Shown: positions 42,794-51,856, numbered from the stretch's first letter. The stretch: 64,000 bases of DNA from Clostridiales bacterium (GCA_003150485.1 QALX01000009.1:124001-188000), one strand, 5' to 3'. The notes: generated by a model from the letters alone, not told the origin. Program-made: numbers and translations.

Positions 42794-44326
42794 ATGCAAG
42801 CACTATTTGACGCGGTCAACGCGGTGTGCGACAAGATCCAGGTGGTCTCCGACCTGTTCTGGGACTTTCCCACCAACTTTGACTGGTACGCAAACATCCC
42901 CATTCTGGGCAACTTCAGCCTGGCCATCATCCTGCTGATCGGCTCGGGCATCTTCTTCACCTGTCAGCTCCGGTTTATCCAGGTGCGCAAATTCCGGTAC
43001 GGCATCCGGGTGCTCAAGGAGCAGAAGGCCAAAACCGGCATCTCCCCCTGGGCCTCCTTCCTGCTCTCCACCGCCATGCGGGTGGGTCCCGGCAACATCC
43101 TGGGGGTCACCGGCGCCATCAGCGTCGGCGGGCCCGGCGCCCTGTTCTGGATGTGGGTGTCCGCCTTCTTCGGCATGGCCACCGCCTACACCGAGTCCAC
43201 CCTGTCCCAGATCTTCAAGGAGAAGAAGGGAGACGAGTACATCGGCGGCCTGCCCTTCTACGGACGCCGCCTGCTGAAGGGGGCCGTCTGGGCCGGCGTG
43301 GCTCTGTCCGTCCTGTACATCGTATACGCCCTGCTCTGCTTCCCCGCCCAGGGCTTTAACACCATCTCCGCCGTGGGCTCCATCGCCAGCATCCTCACCG
43401 GCACCGAGATCGCCACCAACTCCGCCCTATACTGGATCTCCTTCGCTGCCCTCATCGTGGTCACCGCAGTGGTCTCCTTCGGCGGCGTGCGCAAGGTGGC
43501 CAAGGTCACCGACGTGCTGGTGCCCATCATGGCGGTCATCTATGTGCTCACCGTCCTGGTGCTCATCGTGGTCAACTTTGTCCGTATCCCCTGGTTCTTC
43601 TCCGCCGTCTTTACCCAGGCCTTCCAGCCTGCGGCGGTCTTTGGCGGCGCCTTCGGCGTGGCCCTGGCCCAGGGCGTCAAGCGGGGCCTCATGTCCAACG
43701 AGGCCGGCCAGGGTACCATCACCATGCCCGCCGCCGCCTCCGACGCCAAGCATCCCTGCGACCAGGGCTGCGTCCAGGCCCTGGGCGTGTTCCTGGACAC
43801 CATCGTCATCTGCACCCTCACCGGGTTCGTGGTGATTATGGGCCGGGTGTGGCTCACCAACGGCGCCGACGCCTGGTTCGAGATGGACAAGCTCCCTCGG
43901 TTCCTGGCCTCCTGCGCCGAGCTGACTCCGGGCACCGCCTTCAACAGCGCCGTGACCCTGCTGGTCACCCTGTGCTTCGGCCTCTTCGCCTTCACCTGCC
44001 TGATGGGCTTCATGTCCTTCACCGAGATCTGCGCCAACCGCATCTCCCAGAAAAAGGCGTTTATCAACGTGATCCGGGTCCTGTGCCTGGTGGTCATCTC
44101 CTTCGGCGTAGTCACCGACATCGCCGGTATGGATCTGGCCTCCCTCTGGAACCTGTCCGACTTCGCCAACATCCTCATCGCCCTCTGCAACCTCCCCTTG
44201 CTCTATCTGGGCTTCCACTACGTGAAACGAGCCACCCGTCACTTCGAGTCCAACGACGGCACGCCCTTCACCTCCAGCGTAATCGGAATGGACGTACCTG
44301 TCTGGGATGAAAAGGCTCGGGAATAA
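42794..44326 (+). CDS. Sodium:alanine/glycine symporter (AGCS family)
   Basis: A 510-residue inner-membrane Na+-coupled amino-acid importer, full length for AGCS (AlsT/DagA). Family motifs include GPGNILGVTGAISVGGPGALFWMW near 98-121, ATAYTESTLSQ, KRGLMSNEAGQGTITMPAAASDAKHPCDQG near 297-325 (NEAGxGT is diagnostic), and VTLCFGLFAFTCLMGF. About ten or eleven helices. The start at 42794 follows AGAGAGGG; the longer upstream frame overlaps the promoter and is rejected. Substrate is alanine, glycine or a relative. Monocistronic, with a terminator downstream. Confidence 0.93.
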   Translation: MQALFDAVNAVCDKIQVVSDLFWDFPTNFDWYANIPILGNFSLAIILLIGSGIFFTCQLRFIQVRKFRYGIRVLKEQKAKTGISPWASFLLSTAMRVGPGNILGVTGAISVGGPGALFWMWVSAFFGMATAYTESTLSQIFKEKKGDEYIGGLPFYGRRLLKGAVWAGVALSVLYIVYALLCFPAQGFNTISAVGSIASILTGTEIATNSALYWISFAALIVVTAVVSFGGVRKVAKVTDVLVPIMAVIYVLTVLVLIVVNFVRIPWFFSAVFTQAFQPAAVFGGAFGVALAQGVKRGLMSNEAGQGTITMPAAASDAKHPCDQGCVQALGVFLDTIVICTLTGFVVIMGRVWLTNGADAWFEMDKLPRFLASCAELTPGTAFNSAVTLLVTLCFGLFAFTCLMGFMSFTEICANRISQKKAFINVIRVLCLVVISFGVVTDIAGMDLASLWNLSDFANILIALCNLPLLYLGFHYVKRATRHFESNDGTPFTSSVIGMDVPVWDEKARE

Positions 44327-44348
44327 TCGAACGATTTTGCTTTCTTCC

Positions 44349-44385
44349 GAGGGACCACGCCGCCGGCATGGTCCCTCATATTTTT
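44349..44385 (+). terminator. Terminator of the AGCS gene
   Basis: GAGGGACCA and TGGTCCCTC stem with an 11-base loop, followed by ATATTTTT. Confidence 0.8.
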
Positions 44386-44421
44386 CCCCTCCGCCGCATA
44401 TCCTAACACAGGTGATAAGTT

Positions 44422-44892
44422 ATGAAACAAATTCGTTGGAAACCGTACCTGCTTTTTCTCTTGCTCACCGAGGCCGTAGGTGCTCTGGCGGGCTTTTTGA
44501 CCCGCAGGGGCGTACAAAACTACCACTCGGTTCCCAAATCCGCTTTGACACCGCCGGACTGGGTGTTCCCTGTGGTCTGGGCTATTCTCTTCCTGTTGAT
44601 GGCCATCGGCGCCGCCCGTGTCTCCCTCTCCGACAGCCCCAAGCGAACCGCCGCTCTCACCCTTTTTGGCGTACAGCTGGCGGCAAACTTCCTTTGGAGC
44701 CTGGTATTCTTTAACCTACAGGCATTTGGATTCGCCTTCTTCTGGCTGATCGTCTTGTGGGTACTGATTCTGATTATGACCCTTTTGTTCGCCCGGGTGG
44801 ATCGAATTGCCGCCTGGCTCCAACTGCCCTACCTGCTCTGGGTCATCTTCGCCGGATACCTGAACTGTCTAACCTGGCTGCTAAACCGGTAG
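44422..44892 (+). CDS. tspO: TspO/MBR-family membrane protein
   Basis: A 156-residue, five-helix tryptophan-rich sensory protein. The family pattern TPPDWVFPVVWAILFLLMAIGAARV is at 42-66, NFLWSLVFF at 89-97, and the C-terminal LLWVIFAGYLNCLTWLLN is at 138-155. TspO proteins bind tetrapyrroles and cholesterol-like ligands and influence porphyrin or oxidative-stress responses; the role in anaerobes is unclear. The ATG follows AGGTGATAAGTT, a modest ribosome site. Monocistronic. Confidence 0.92.
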   Translation: MKQIRWKPYLLFLLLTEAVGALAGFLTRRGVQNYHSVPKSALTPPDWVFPVVWAILFLLMAIGAARVSLSDSPKRTAALTLFGVQLAANFLWSLVFFNLQAFGFAFFWLIVLWVLILIMTLLFARVDRIAAWLQLPYLLWVIFAGYLNCLTWLLNR

Positions 44893-44902
44893 GGCACAAA
44901 GC

Positions 44903-44946
44903 AAAAAAACACCGACCTGACTTTATCTGTCAAGTCGGTGTTTTTT
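44903..44946. terminator. Bidirectional terminator between tspO and the TetR gene
   Basis: AAAAAACACCGAC and GTCGGTGTTTTTT form a long stem with TGAC/GTCA continuing towards the loop. Both strands end in a T-run, so it can serve both convergent transcripts. Confidence 0.88.
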
Positions 44947-44986
44947 ATCGCACAGCCGGTAAACCGTCAGATCGTTTCCCCGGCCT

Positions 44987-45559
44987 TTACGGCAGGTCGA
45001 ACTCCCGCTCGATGACGCCGCGAATCATGTCGTAGGTCTCCTCCGTGCAGTCCAGCTCGCCGTTGTCCATCATGAGGGCAGCGCCGTAAATAGCGGAGCG
45101 CACCACGAAGGTCTTGCGCTGGCGGTCCCTCTCGGACATCTCCATGCTCCGGCAGTAGCGCAGCACCAGCCGGTGGGCGCAGGCGCTGAGGCTGGACTTC
45201 TCCCGAATCTGCGCCAGATTGAGGTTCTCGTCCCGCTGCATGATAATGGCCCGGTAGTGTGGATTCTCCTGGAGGAAGCGGATATAGGCGATGCTGATCC
45301 GCACCAGCTGCTCCCGCAGGCTGTCCGGGGGATCGGCGAGAATCTGCCGCTCCACCTGGTGCCACTGCTCGTTGATGTAGTGCAGGATGGCGAGAATATA
45401 GTCGTTCTTGTTCTTAAAATGCTTGTAGGGAGCGGAGCAGGAAACCCCGCAGTCCGCCGCGATCCGCCGGACGGAAAAGTTCTGAATCCCGTGGACCCGA
45501 ATCTCCCGGATACCGGCCAATATCAGTTCTACTCTGGTCTTAGAGGGAATCCTCTTCAT
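44987..45559 (-). CDS. TetR/AcrR-family regulator downstream of fakA
   Basis: A 190-residue protein with an N-terminal TetR HTH (about 8-55): ILAGIREIRVHGIQNFSVRRIAADCGVSCSAPYKHFKNKNDYILA in outline. The C-terminal ligand domain is helical. It begins 12 bases after fakA, with no promoter visible between, so it is probably cotranscribed with the fatty-acid-kinase genes. It may control membrane-lipid genes or its own operon. No operator was recognised. Confidence 0.88.
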   Translation of the reverse strand: MKRIPSKTRVELILAGIREIRVHGIQNFSVRRIAADCGVSCSAPYKHFKNKNDYILAILHYINEQWHQVERQILADPPDSLREQLVRISIAYIRFLQENPHYRAIIMQRDENLNLAQIREKSSLSACAHRLVLRYCRSMEMSERDRQRKTFVVRSAIYGAALMMDNGELDCTEETYDMIRGVIEREFDLP

Positions 45560-45571
45560 ACTAAAACACCA

Positions 45572-47236
45572 CTATTCCATGGCAATCAGATAGGTGTAAA
45601 CAGGCTGGCCGCCGCTGACCATCACCAAATCGGTGCCCGTTCCCAGCTGCTGAGCCATCTGCCGCTCCATGGCCTGGGCCTCCTCCTCGGACACGTCGCT
45701 TCCGTAGAACACGGTGACGCAGCCGGCCCCGGTCACCTGGCCCAGCAGGGCCCGGACACAGTCCTCCTTGCTGTCGGTCACCACCGTCACCTTGTTCTCG
45801 GTCAGCCCCAGGATCTGGCCCTTCCGAATTGCCTTCCCGTCGTACTCGGAGTCCCGGACGGCGTAGGTCACCGCCATGGAGTGGACGGTTTTCAGCGCCT
45901 CGGTCATGGCCTCCTGGTTCTCCTCAGGCAGGGCGTGGGGCTGGAAGGCGTACAGGGCGGTCACCCCCTGCTGGATGGAGTGGGTGGGCAGCACGATAGC
46001 CCGGATGTCCTCCTCCGCCGCCAGGGCCGCCGCCTGCTGGGCGGCCATCACGATGTTGCCGTTGTTGGGCAGGACGAACACCACCTTGCTGTCCGCCCGG
46101 CGGATGGCGCTGAGGAGATCCTCCGTACTGGGGTTCATGGTCTGCCCGCCGGTGACCAGCTCATCCACCCCCAGATCCCGGAGCACGGCACAGATGCCCT
46201 CCCCGTTGGCCACGGCCACGAAGGCGTTTTCCTTACTCTTCTCCCGGACGGGCGCAGGTTCCGCCGGGGCGGGCTGCTCCAGCAGCTCCGAGTGCTGCTG
46301 CCGCATGTTCTCCACCTTCACCGTCAGCAGGCTGCCGTAGCGGAGGGCCTCGGTCAGCACCCGTCCGGGGTCGGCAGTATGTACATGGATCTTCACCAGG
46401 CTGTCGTCGTCCACAAAGACGGCGCTGTCCCCGGCCTGCTCCACAAACTGGTGGAGAGGCTTTGCGCCGCCCTCCCCCTGGTAGGGGGCGGACTTCTCGA
46501 TGATGCACTCGGTGCAGTAGGGATAGACGATCTCCGCCGCATCCCGGGCGGCGGCGGAGCCGGAGGGCGCCGGAGCGGCGCTGGGAGCCGGTGTGCCGTG
46601 CTGGACCTCCAGCACGTCCTCCGCCCGGTTCAGGGCCTCATCCATGGCGGAGAGGATGTCCAGGAAGCCGCAGCCTCCGGCGTCCACCACACCGGCCTCC
46701 TTGAGCTTGGGCAGCAAGTCCGGGGTCTTCTGCAATGCCCCGTCCGCCGCCGTCAGCACCGCCGCGAAGAACGCCTCCAGATCGGACTCCGGGTCCAGCT
46801 TCGCCACCTGCTTGGCGCAGTCCGCCGCGGCCCGCATGACGGTGAGGATGGTGCCCTCAGTGGGGTTCATCACCGCGCCGTAGGCGCTCTCCGCCCCCAC
46901 CGCGAAGCCCGCGGCCAGGTCCGCCGCCGTGGCCGCGGTTTTCCCCTTCAGGGCCCGGCCCACGCCCCGGAAAAACACCGAGAGGATCACGCCGGAGTTG
47001 CCCCGGGCAGACCGGAGCATGGCCTCGGCCGCTTTGGCGGCGCAGTCCCCCAGAGGCATCTCCGGGGTGAAGGGGACCTGAAAGACCCCCTGAATGGTCA
47101 TGGTCATATTGGAGCCGGTGTCCCCGTCGGGCACCGGAAATACGTTCATATTGTTGATGGTCTCGCTGTGGGCCTCCAGCAGCTGGGCCGCGTGGAGCAG
47201 CATGGCGTAATATTTTTGGGACGTTAAGCGTTTCAT
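45572..47236 (-). CDS. fakA: Fatty acid kinase subunit FakA (DhaL/YloV-like)
   Basis: ATP-binding subunit that phosphorylates fatty acids bound to FakB, for use in phospholipid synthesis. It has 554 residues, in the FakA range. The N-terminal DhaL domain has FPVPDGDTGSNM near 36-47 (ADP-Mg binding Asp residues) and ARGNSGVILSVFFRG. A linker rich in Ala/Pro (about 215-232) is followed by the middle and C-terminal (DegV-like) domains, which end SGGQPVYTYLIAME. AGGAGAGG lies upstream of the ATG. The gene is 117 bases after fakB, with a terminator-like hairpin between them, and is followed closely by a TetR gene. Confidence 0.92.
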   Translation of the reverse strand: MKRLTSQKYYAMLLHAAQLLEAHSETINNMNVFPVPDGDTGSNMTMTIQGVFQVPFTPEMPLGDCAAKAAEAMLRSARGNSGVILSVFFRGVGRALKGKTAATAADLAAGFAVGAESAYGAVMNPTEGTILTVMRAAADCAKQVAKLDPESDLEAFFAAVLTAADGALQKTPDLLPKLKEAGVVDAGGCGFLDILSAMDEALNRAEDVLEVQHGTPAPSAAPAPSGSAAARDAAEIVYPYCTECIIEKSAPYQGEGGAKPLHQFVEQAGDSAVFVDDDSLVKIHVHTADPGRVLTEALRYGSLLTVKVENMRQQHSELLEQPAPAEPAPVREKSKENAFVAVANGEGICAVLRDLGVDELVTGGQTMNPSTEDLLSAIRRADSKVVFVLPNNGNIVMAAQQAAALAAEEDIRAIVLPTHSIQQGVTALYAFQPHALPEENQEAMTEALKTVHSMAVTYAVRDSEYDGKAIRKGQILGLTENKVTVVTDSKEDCVRALLGQVTGAGCVTVFYGSDVSEEEAQAMERQMAQQLGTGTDLVMVSGGQPVYTYLIAME

Positions 47237-47270
47237 CTTCCTTACCTCTCCTTGCCTGGCAGTTTTTCAA

Positions 47271-47338
47271 ACAAAAACCCTGCCTGAAACCTGACGCGGA
47301 CAGTTACCTGCCGCGGTCCCGCTGCGTTTCAGACAGGG
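47271..47338 (-). terminator. Terminator or attenuator between fakB and fakA
   Basis: CCCTGTCTGAAAC and GTTTCAGGCAGGG (minus strand) enclose a second GC-rich arm, followed by TTTTTG. It lies between degV/fakB and fakA, so it would lower fakA relative to fakB. Confidence 0.75.
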
Positions 47339-47353
47339 CCCGGTTATGTATAG

Positions 47354-48223
47354 TTATCGTTCTGTGCCGATATAAAACAGCGCAAGGGTTCCCTGACCGG
47401 AGTGAGCGCCGATGGTGGGGCCCACGAAATTGATGACGCTCTTGCAGCCGAAGCGCTCATGGACCAGCTCCGCCAGCTTCTTGGCCTCGTCATAGCAGTT
47501 GCCGTGGCTGATGAAGATGGTCTGCTTCTCCGGCTCCACAGCGGTTTTCTCCATCCGGTCCACCAGGGCCTGGATGGCACCGTTGCGGCCCCGGGCTTTG
47601 GACATGTTGATGAGTTTGCCCTCGTTGTCCACGTGGAGCACCGGCTTGATGTTAAGCATGGTGCCGATGAGGGCGGTGGCGCCGCTGATCCGGCCGCCCC
47701 GCTTGAGCTGGTGGAGATCGTCCACAGTGAACCAGTGGGCGACCTTCAGCTTGGTCTCCTCGCAGAAGGCATGGACCTCCTCGATGGTCTTGCCGCCGGC
47801 CTTCTGGAGGGCGGCCTGGTACACCAGCATTCCCTGGCCCAGGGAGGCGCACAGGGAATCCACGGTGAGCACGGTGCTGTTGGGGTACTCCTCCCGGAGC
47901 TCCTCGGCGGCCATGCGGCCGGCGTTATAGGTGCCGCTGAGGCCGGAGGAGAAGCCGATGTAGAGCACGTCGTGGCCGGTGAGCAGCTCGCTCTCCATGA
48001 CCATTTTAAATTGTTCCACATTCACGGCGCTGGTGGTGACCATCTTGCCCTGGACCAGCTGTCCGTAGAACTCCTCGTTGGAAATATCCCGGCCGTCCAG
48101 GTAATTGTAGTACTGTTTTCCCTCTACAAACACGGACAGGGGCACCACACGGATTCCCAGCTTCTCCGCCAGGGACGCCGGCAGGTCGCAGGAGGAATCG
48201 GTGATAATGGTATAGTATCTCAT
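47354..48223 (-). CDS. fakB: DegV-family fatty-acid-binding protein (FakB)
   Basis: A 289-residue DegV protein that binds a single fatty acid and presents it to FakA. It begins YYTIITDSSCDLPASLAEKLGIRVVPLSV, the DegV signature. SSGLSGTYNAGRMAAEEL is near 94-111, KVAHWFTVDDLHQLKRGGRIS near 160-180, and it ends HSGQGTLALFYIG. The ATG follows TTGAGGAGC. It is the first gene of the fakB-fakA-tetR unit, from a consensus promoter. Which fatty acid it prefers cannot be told. Confidence 0.9.
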   Translation of the reverse strand: MRYYTIITDSSCDLPASLAEKLGIRVVPLSVFVEGKQYYNYLDGRDISNEEFYGQLVQGKMVTTSAVNVEQFKMVMESELLTGHDVLYIGFSSGLSGTYNAGRMAAEELREEYPNSTVLTVDSLCASLGQGMLVYQAALQKAGGKTIEEVHAFCEETKLKVAHWFTVDDLHQLKRGGRISGATALIGTMLNIKPVLHVDNEGKLINMSKARGRNGAIQALVDRMEKTAVEPEKQTIFISHGNCYDEAKKLAELVHERFGCKSVINFVGPTIGAHSGQGTLALFYIGTER

Positions 48224-48313
48224 AAATTGCTCCTCAATCTTATTTCTATCTGGCTCGTGCGCAATTTTACCGTTTTAGGTTATCAGTGATTACCTCGATA
48301 CTCAATCATATTC

Positions 48314-48342
48314 AGGGTACCAGACCCACCTCCCTTTGTCAA
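48314..48342 (-). promoter_or_regulatory. Promoter of fakB-fakA-tetR
   Basis: TTGACA, 17 bases, TACCCT on the minus strand, with a leader of about 85 bases. Confidence 0.7.
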
Positions 48343-48450
48343 TAGCTTCCGCCCGCGCAGCCCAACAATCTGGATACCTTCCCTCTTTTCAAACGCCGTC
48401 GGACATGCTATCTTAAAAGAGACGGGAAAAGAGGAAAGGAGGCACTCACC

Positions 48451-49086
48451 ATGCAAGCCCTGAACCGACCGCTCTCCCTGGCCCTGGCCGGGGCCCTGCT
48501 CCTGTGCCTGACCGGCTGCGGCCAGATCCGGCCCAGCGGCACCACAGACAGCGCCGCCCCCGCCGCAGAATCCGACCTGCTCCAGTTCCAGGTGGGCAGG
48601 CAGTCCCGCACCCTGGCCCCCGGCGACCACTACGACTGCCGGGACGGGAGCACGGAGCGCCTGCACATCCAGACCGAGGAGACCCTGGACCAGCTGGCGG
48701 GAAACATCACCACTTCCAACGGCGTCACCATCGGCAGCACCATTGACGATGTGATGGAACGCTACAACCTCCGGCCCGGCTACGCCAACTTCAACTATGA
48801 GTACGACCCCTATGGCGACGGCTGCACCGCCGTTGCGGACCGGGTCTACGACGGCGCCATGGTGGACCTGGCCGGGGAGAACGTGCTGGACCTGATCATC
48901 TCCTTCGGCTTCTACCCGGAGAACGGCAGCTGGAAGCCCATTGACCTGACCGCTCACACCTTCAGCGATTACGACACCTGCCTCATCTACGCCTTCGACT
49001 GCGAGGAGGGCCACGACACCGATGACCCGGCGGAACTTCAGGCGGGCTACGTGTTCGAAATTGAGCTGTTTTACTACACGGCCTGA
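48451..49086 (+). CDS. Hypothetical lipoprotein
   Basis: A 211-residue secreted protein with a lipoprotein signal (RPLSLALAGALLLCLTGCG; lipobox LTGC, Cys23). The mature part is acidic and Asp/Tyr-rich (NFNYEYDPYGDGC) and contains SNGVTIGSTIDDVMERY, a pattern common in small clostridial lipoproteins. No catalytic motif seen. AAAGGAGG lies upstream of the ATG. A TATCTT -10-like box is near 48408-48414, but no -35 is convincing. It is transcribed divergently from fakB. Confidence 0.75.
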   Translation: MQALNRPLSLALAGALLLCLTGCGQIRPSGTTDSAAPAAESDLLQFQVGRQSRTLAPGDHYDCRDGSTERLHIQTEETLDQLAGNITTSNGVTIGSTIDDVMERYNLRPGYANFNYEYDPYGDGCTAVADRVYDGAMVDLAGENVLDLIISFGFYPENGSWKPIDLTAHTFSDYDTCLIYAFDCEEGHDTDDPAELQAGYVFEIELFYYTA

Positions 49087-49187
49087 CGCGCCGGAACCAC
49101 GTTTTCAATTTGTTCCTATTTTTGTCATCCTAATTTCACAAATCCCGGATAGGATAGATAGGACTGAACAGTTAAGGAAGGATTACT

Positions 49188-49901
49188 ATGTACAACGACT
49201 CCCATTTTTACGATTCTTTTGACGCCCAGCAGACCGACACCCGTATGGCGGCGCGCCGGGCCTACTTCACCCAGACCTATGGCCTGATGGCCGCGGCCCT
49301 GGCGGTCACCTTTGCCGCGGCCCTGATCGTTGCCCGGTTTTTCCCCCAGATCGCCTTCTCCACGCCGGTGGTCATCGGCCTGTGCGTAGCGGAGCTGGTG
49401 GTGGTCATCGCCTTCTCCCGTTCCCTGACCCGGGTCTCCAGCGGCACGGCCCTGGGGATGTTCCTGCTCTACGCCTGCCTCACCGGCGTGTCCCTGAGCA
49501 GCGTCTTCCTCCTCTTCGACGTATCCGGCATCTTTCTGTGCTTCCTGGCCACCGCCGCTTCCTTCGGCGCCATGGCCCTGTACGGGATGCGCAGCCGGAA
49601 AAACCTGGCCGCCTGGGGCGGCACCCTCTTCGGCGCCCTGATCGGCCTGCTAGTGCTGATGGTGGCCTCCTTCTTCCTGCGCTTCCCCATGCTGGACCTG
49701 TTTATCTGCGTCCTGGGCCTGCTGGTCTTCCTGGGCCTCACCGCCTACGACACCCGCAAGCTCAGCATGATGTACGATCAGGCCGCCGGCACCGAGCTGG
49801 CCGACCGCTACTCCATCTACGCCGCCCTCCAGCTCTACCTGGACTTTATCAACATCTTCCTCTATCTCATCCGCCTTCTGGGCTACGCAAACCGGGACTG
49901 A
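49188..49901 (+). CDS. Bax inhibitor-1/YccA-family membrane protein
   Basis: A 237-residue protein with seven transmembrane helices. The family pattern is clear: YFTQTYGLMAAALAVTFAAAL, GMFLLYACLTGVSLSSVF, FLATAASFGAMALYG and GLTAYDTRKLSMMYD, ending YSIYAALQLYLDFINIFLYLIRLLG. The two Asp residues (in AYDT and LYLD) expected for the pH-dependent calcium leak are present. Physiological role in bacteria is uncertain; membrane protein quality control and calcium handling are suggested for relatives. The ATG follows AAGGAAGGAT. It is monocistronic with a terminator. Confidence 0.92.
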   Translation: MYNDSHFYDSFDAQQTDTRMAARRAYFTQTYGLMAAALAVTFAAALIVARFFPQIAFSTPVVIGLCVAELVVVIAFSRSLTRVSSGTALGMFLLYACLTGVSLSSVFLLFDVSGIFLCFLATAASFGAMALYGMRSRKNLAAWGGTLFGALIGLLVLMVASFFLRFPMLDLFICVLGLLVFLGLTAYDTRKLSMMYDQAAGTELADRYSIYAALQLYLDFINIFLYLIRLLGYANRD

Positions 49902-49950
49902 GTCCGCTGGAGACGAGATACAGAGCCTGACCAAATCGTATCAACATGAA

Positions 49951-49993
49951 AAAGCATCCCGCCCGGTCTTTTCATCGGGCAGGATGCTTCTTC
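49951..49993 (+). terminator. Terminator of the Bax-inhibitor-like gene
   Basis: AAGCATCC(C)GCCCG and CGGGC(A)GGATGCTT stem followed by CTTCTGTTT. It also faces the minus-strand EamA gene. Confidence 0.8.
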
Positions 49994-50028
49994 TGTTTGA
50001 TGGACCCCTGTGGCTTTTTTAAAGTGGA

Positions 50029-50901
50029 TTACGGGGAACCGGCCCTTTCTGCGCGGCGCCGGTCGTTGAGGGCGATCAGGAGCATGGAGGCGAGAATCAG
50101 AAGGCAGCCCAGGCCGTCACGGCGGGAGATGGCATAGTGGTACGCGGCGGCGCTGACCACGATGCTGACAATCGGCTCCAGCATGTTAAAAAAGGAGCTG
50201 GAGCCCGCCCCCAATTTGGCCACCCCCATGTCGATCATGGTGATGCCCCAGCAGAACACCGCCCCGATCAGGGCACAGAGCCCCCATTCCTGTCCCCCGC
50301 TGGGGTAGACGTTGACCATGGGCCAGGACAGGGCCGCATTGACAAACACCACAAACACATTGACATAAAAGGTCAGGGTCATATGGGGCAGGCTGCGGAT
50401 CGACCACCGCTCGTTTCCGATCAAGAAAAAGCTGTAGGTCACGCTGGAGGCCAGGGCCAGCAGCACTCCCGCCAGGCCGCCGTCAAAGCCGCCGCCGGAG
50501 AGCAGCGCCAGCCCGGCGATGGACAATGCCACCGCCCCCGCCTTTAATACCGTCAGCTTTTCCTGGAAGAAAATCGCCATAACAAAGCAGACAATGGCCG
50601 GAAACATAAAATGGATCATAGTGACAAAGCCCACCGGCAGGTATTGATAGGCCAGGTTTAAAAACACCTGGGTCACCCCCAGGCCAATCCCCCCCACCAG
50701 TGCCACCTGGACCAGCTGCACAGGGCTGATCCGCAGGGACTGGCGGCGCACCAGGCAGGCCGCCAGGGCAAACAGGGCCGCAAACCCGCTGCACACCACC
50801 ACCAGCGCCAAGGGCGTCACCCCTCTCAGCAGCAGCACCTTCTGCACACTGGGGGCAATCCCGTACAGCAGGGATGCAATGAGCATATACACAATCCCCA
50901 T
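50029..50901 (-). CDS. EamA-family (DMT) permease
   Basis: A 290-residue membrane transporter with ten helices in two EamA halves. It begins MGIVYMLIASLLYGIAPSVQKVLLLRG, has the family MIHFMFPAIVCFVMAIFFQEKL step near 92-113, and the second half ends in a helix followed by the basic NDRRRAERAGSP. The start at 50901 follows GGAGAGG; an upstream in-frame ATG is rejected. Substrate unknown. It is only distantly similar by eye to the EamA gene at 8.3 kb. Confidence 0.85.
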   Translation of the reverse strand: MGIVYMLIASLLYGIAPSVQKVLLLRGVTPLALVVVCSGFAALFALAACLVRRQSLRISPVQLVQVALVGGIGLGVTQVFLNLAYQYLPVGFVTMIHFMFPAIVCFVMAIFFQEKLTVLKAGAVALSIAGLALLSGGGFDGGLAGVLLALASSVTYSFFLIGNERWSIRSLPHMTLTFYVNVFVVFVNAALSWPMVNVYPSGGQEWGLCALIGAVFCWGITMIDMGVAKLGAGSSSFFNMLEPIVSIVVSAAAYHYAISRRDGLGCLLILASMLLIALNDRRRAERAGSP

Positions 50902-51072
50902 CGTTTCACCTCTCCTAGCTGGGCTCCGCTTCCGCGCAGCCGCAGATTCTCTGTCATTTTGCTGATTATACCAGTTTTTCTCCCTCATTTCCATATTTTT
51001 CGCCCATTTCCCACCTGCGGCGCCCCTCTTTCCCTCCCTCGGAATTTTTTGGAGAAAATATCATCTCCCCCC

Positions 51073-51101
51073 TTGACAACAGCCTCAGATCATGGTATTC
51101 T
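51073..51101 (+). promoter_or_regulatory. Promoter of the tRNA-Leu/tRNA-fMet operon
   Basis: TTGACA, 17 bases, TATTCT, ending 26 bases before the tRNA-Leu 5' end. Confidence 0.85.
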
Positions 51102-51127
51102 AATTTAGCGCTTGAGAGACACGGTAT

Positions 51128-51214
51128 GCCGGAGTGGCGGAATTGGCAGACGCCCGGGACTTAAAATCCCGTGGGAGCGATCCCGTGCCGGTTCGACCCC
51201 GGTCTCCGGCACCA
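51128..51214 (+). tRNA. tRNA-Leu (anticodon UAA)
   Basis: Class II tRNA with a long variable arm. The acceptor stem is GCCGGAG/CTCCGGC and the anticodon loop is CTTAAAA, giving UAA. The variable arm is GGGAGCGATCCC-like, and the T-loop is GTTCGACCC. CCA is encoded at 51212-51214. The anticodon stem is CGGGA/TCCCG. Confidence 0.97.
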
Positions 51215-51228
51215 TATTTCATCTATAT

Positions 51229-51305
<77 letters not shown>

Positions 51306-51306
51306 T

Positions 51307-51344
51307 AAAACAGTCGTTTTCCAATGAAAACGGCTGTTTTTCCC
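51307..51344 (+). terminator. Terminator of the tRNA operon
   Basis: AAAACAGTCGTTTTC and GAAAACGGCTGTTTTT stem with a CAAT loop, followed by more T residues. Confidence 0.85.
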
Positions 51345-51457
51345 TTTTTGAACCGTTCACAGGATCAGTACTCTGCCACTAAGGGGCCTGGCCAGAGGAC
51401 CGCGGCCACCGGTACGGACCCACGCCCCTTCCCGCTGACACAAGGAGGAACCTGAAA

Positions 51458-51856
51458 ATGACAAAGAAAAAGACCATCATCGCCCTTGCCGTCGTACTGG
51501 CGCTGGCCCTGATCACCGGTCTCTGCTATGCACGCTTCGCCCCAAAGGGGTCGGAAGGCGCAAAAGAGATTACGGTTTCCGTAACCCACGGAGACGGCAG
51601 CACAAAGACCTTTCCCATCGAAACGGACAGCAAAAACCTCCGGGGCGCCCTGGAAGAGCAGGCGCTGATCTCCGGCGATGACAGCGGCGAAACTCTGTTT
51701 GTCCTGCAGGTAGACGGGGAAACGGCTGACTCCTCTGTCCAGGAGTGGTGGTGCTTCACCAAGGGCGGCGAAATGCTGCCCACCGGTGTGGACGACACCC
51801 TGATCGCGGATGGAGACACCTATGAGATCACCCTCACCACAGGCTACGATCATTGA
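51458..51856 (+). CDS. DUF4430-domain protein (exported, membrane-anchored)
   Basis: A 132-residue protein. An N-terminal hydrophobic segment (TIIALAVVLALALITGLCYA, about 6-25) serves as a signal or anchor and is followed by a DUF4430 domain (about 37-132): ITVSVTHGDGSTKTFPIET, LRGALEEQALISG, and the diagnostic WWCFTKGGEMLPTGVDDTLIADGDTYEITLTTG in outline. DUF4430 is related to the transcobalamin C-terminal fold and is often a binding or surface module in clostridia. AAGGAGGAAC precedes the ATG. It is followed by a terminator. Ligand unknown. Confidence 0.88.
   Translation: MTKKKTIIALAVVLALALITGLCYARFAPKGSEGAKEITVSVTHGDGSTKTFPIETDSKNLRGALEEQALISGDDSGETLFVLQVDGETADSSVQEWWCFTKGGEMLPTGVDDTLIADGDTYEITLTTGYDH

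Noticed and set aside
49100..49175. A possible fourth Pho-box-like array upstream of the Bax-inhibitor-like gene
   Set aside because: TTCAATTTG and TTCACAAATCC are present, but the 11-base phase is not kept over four units, and the distance to a -10 box does not match the other three copies unless weak units are accepted.
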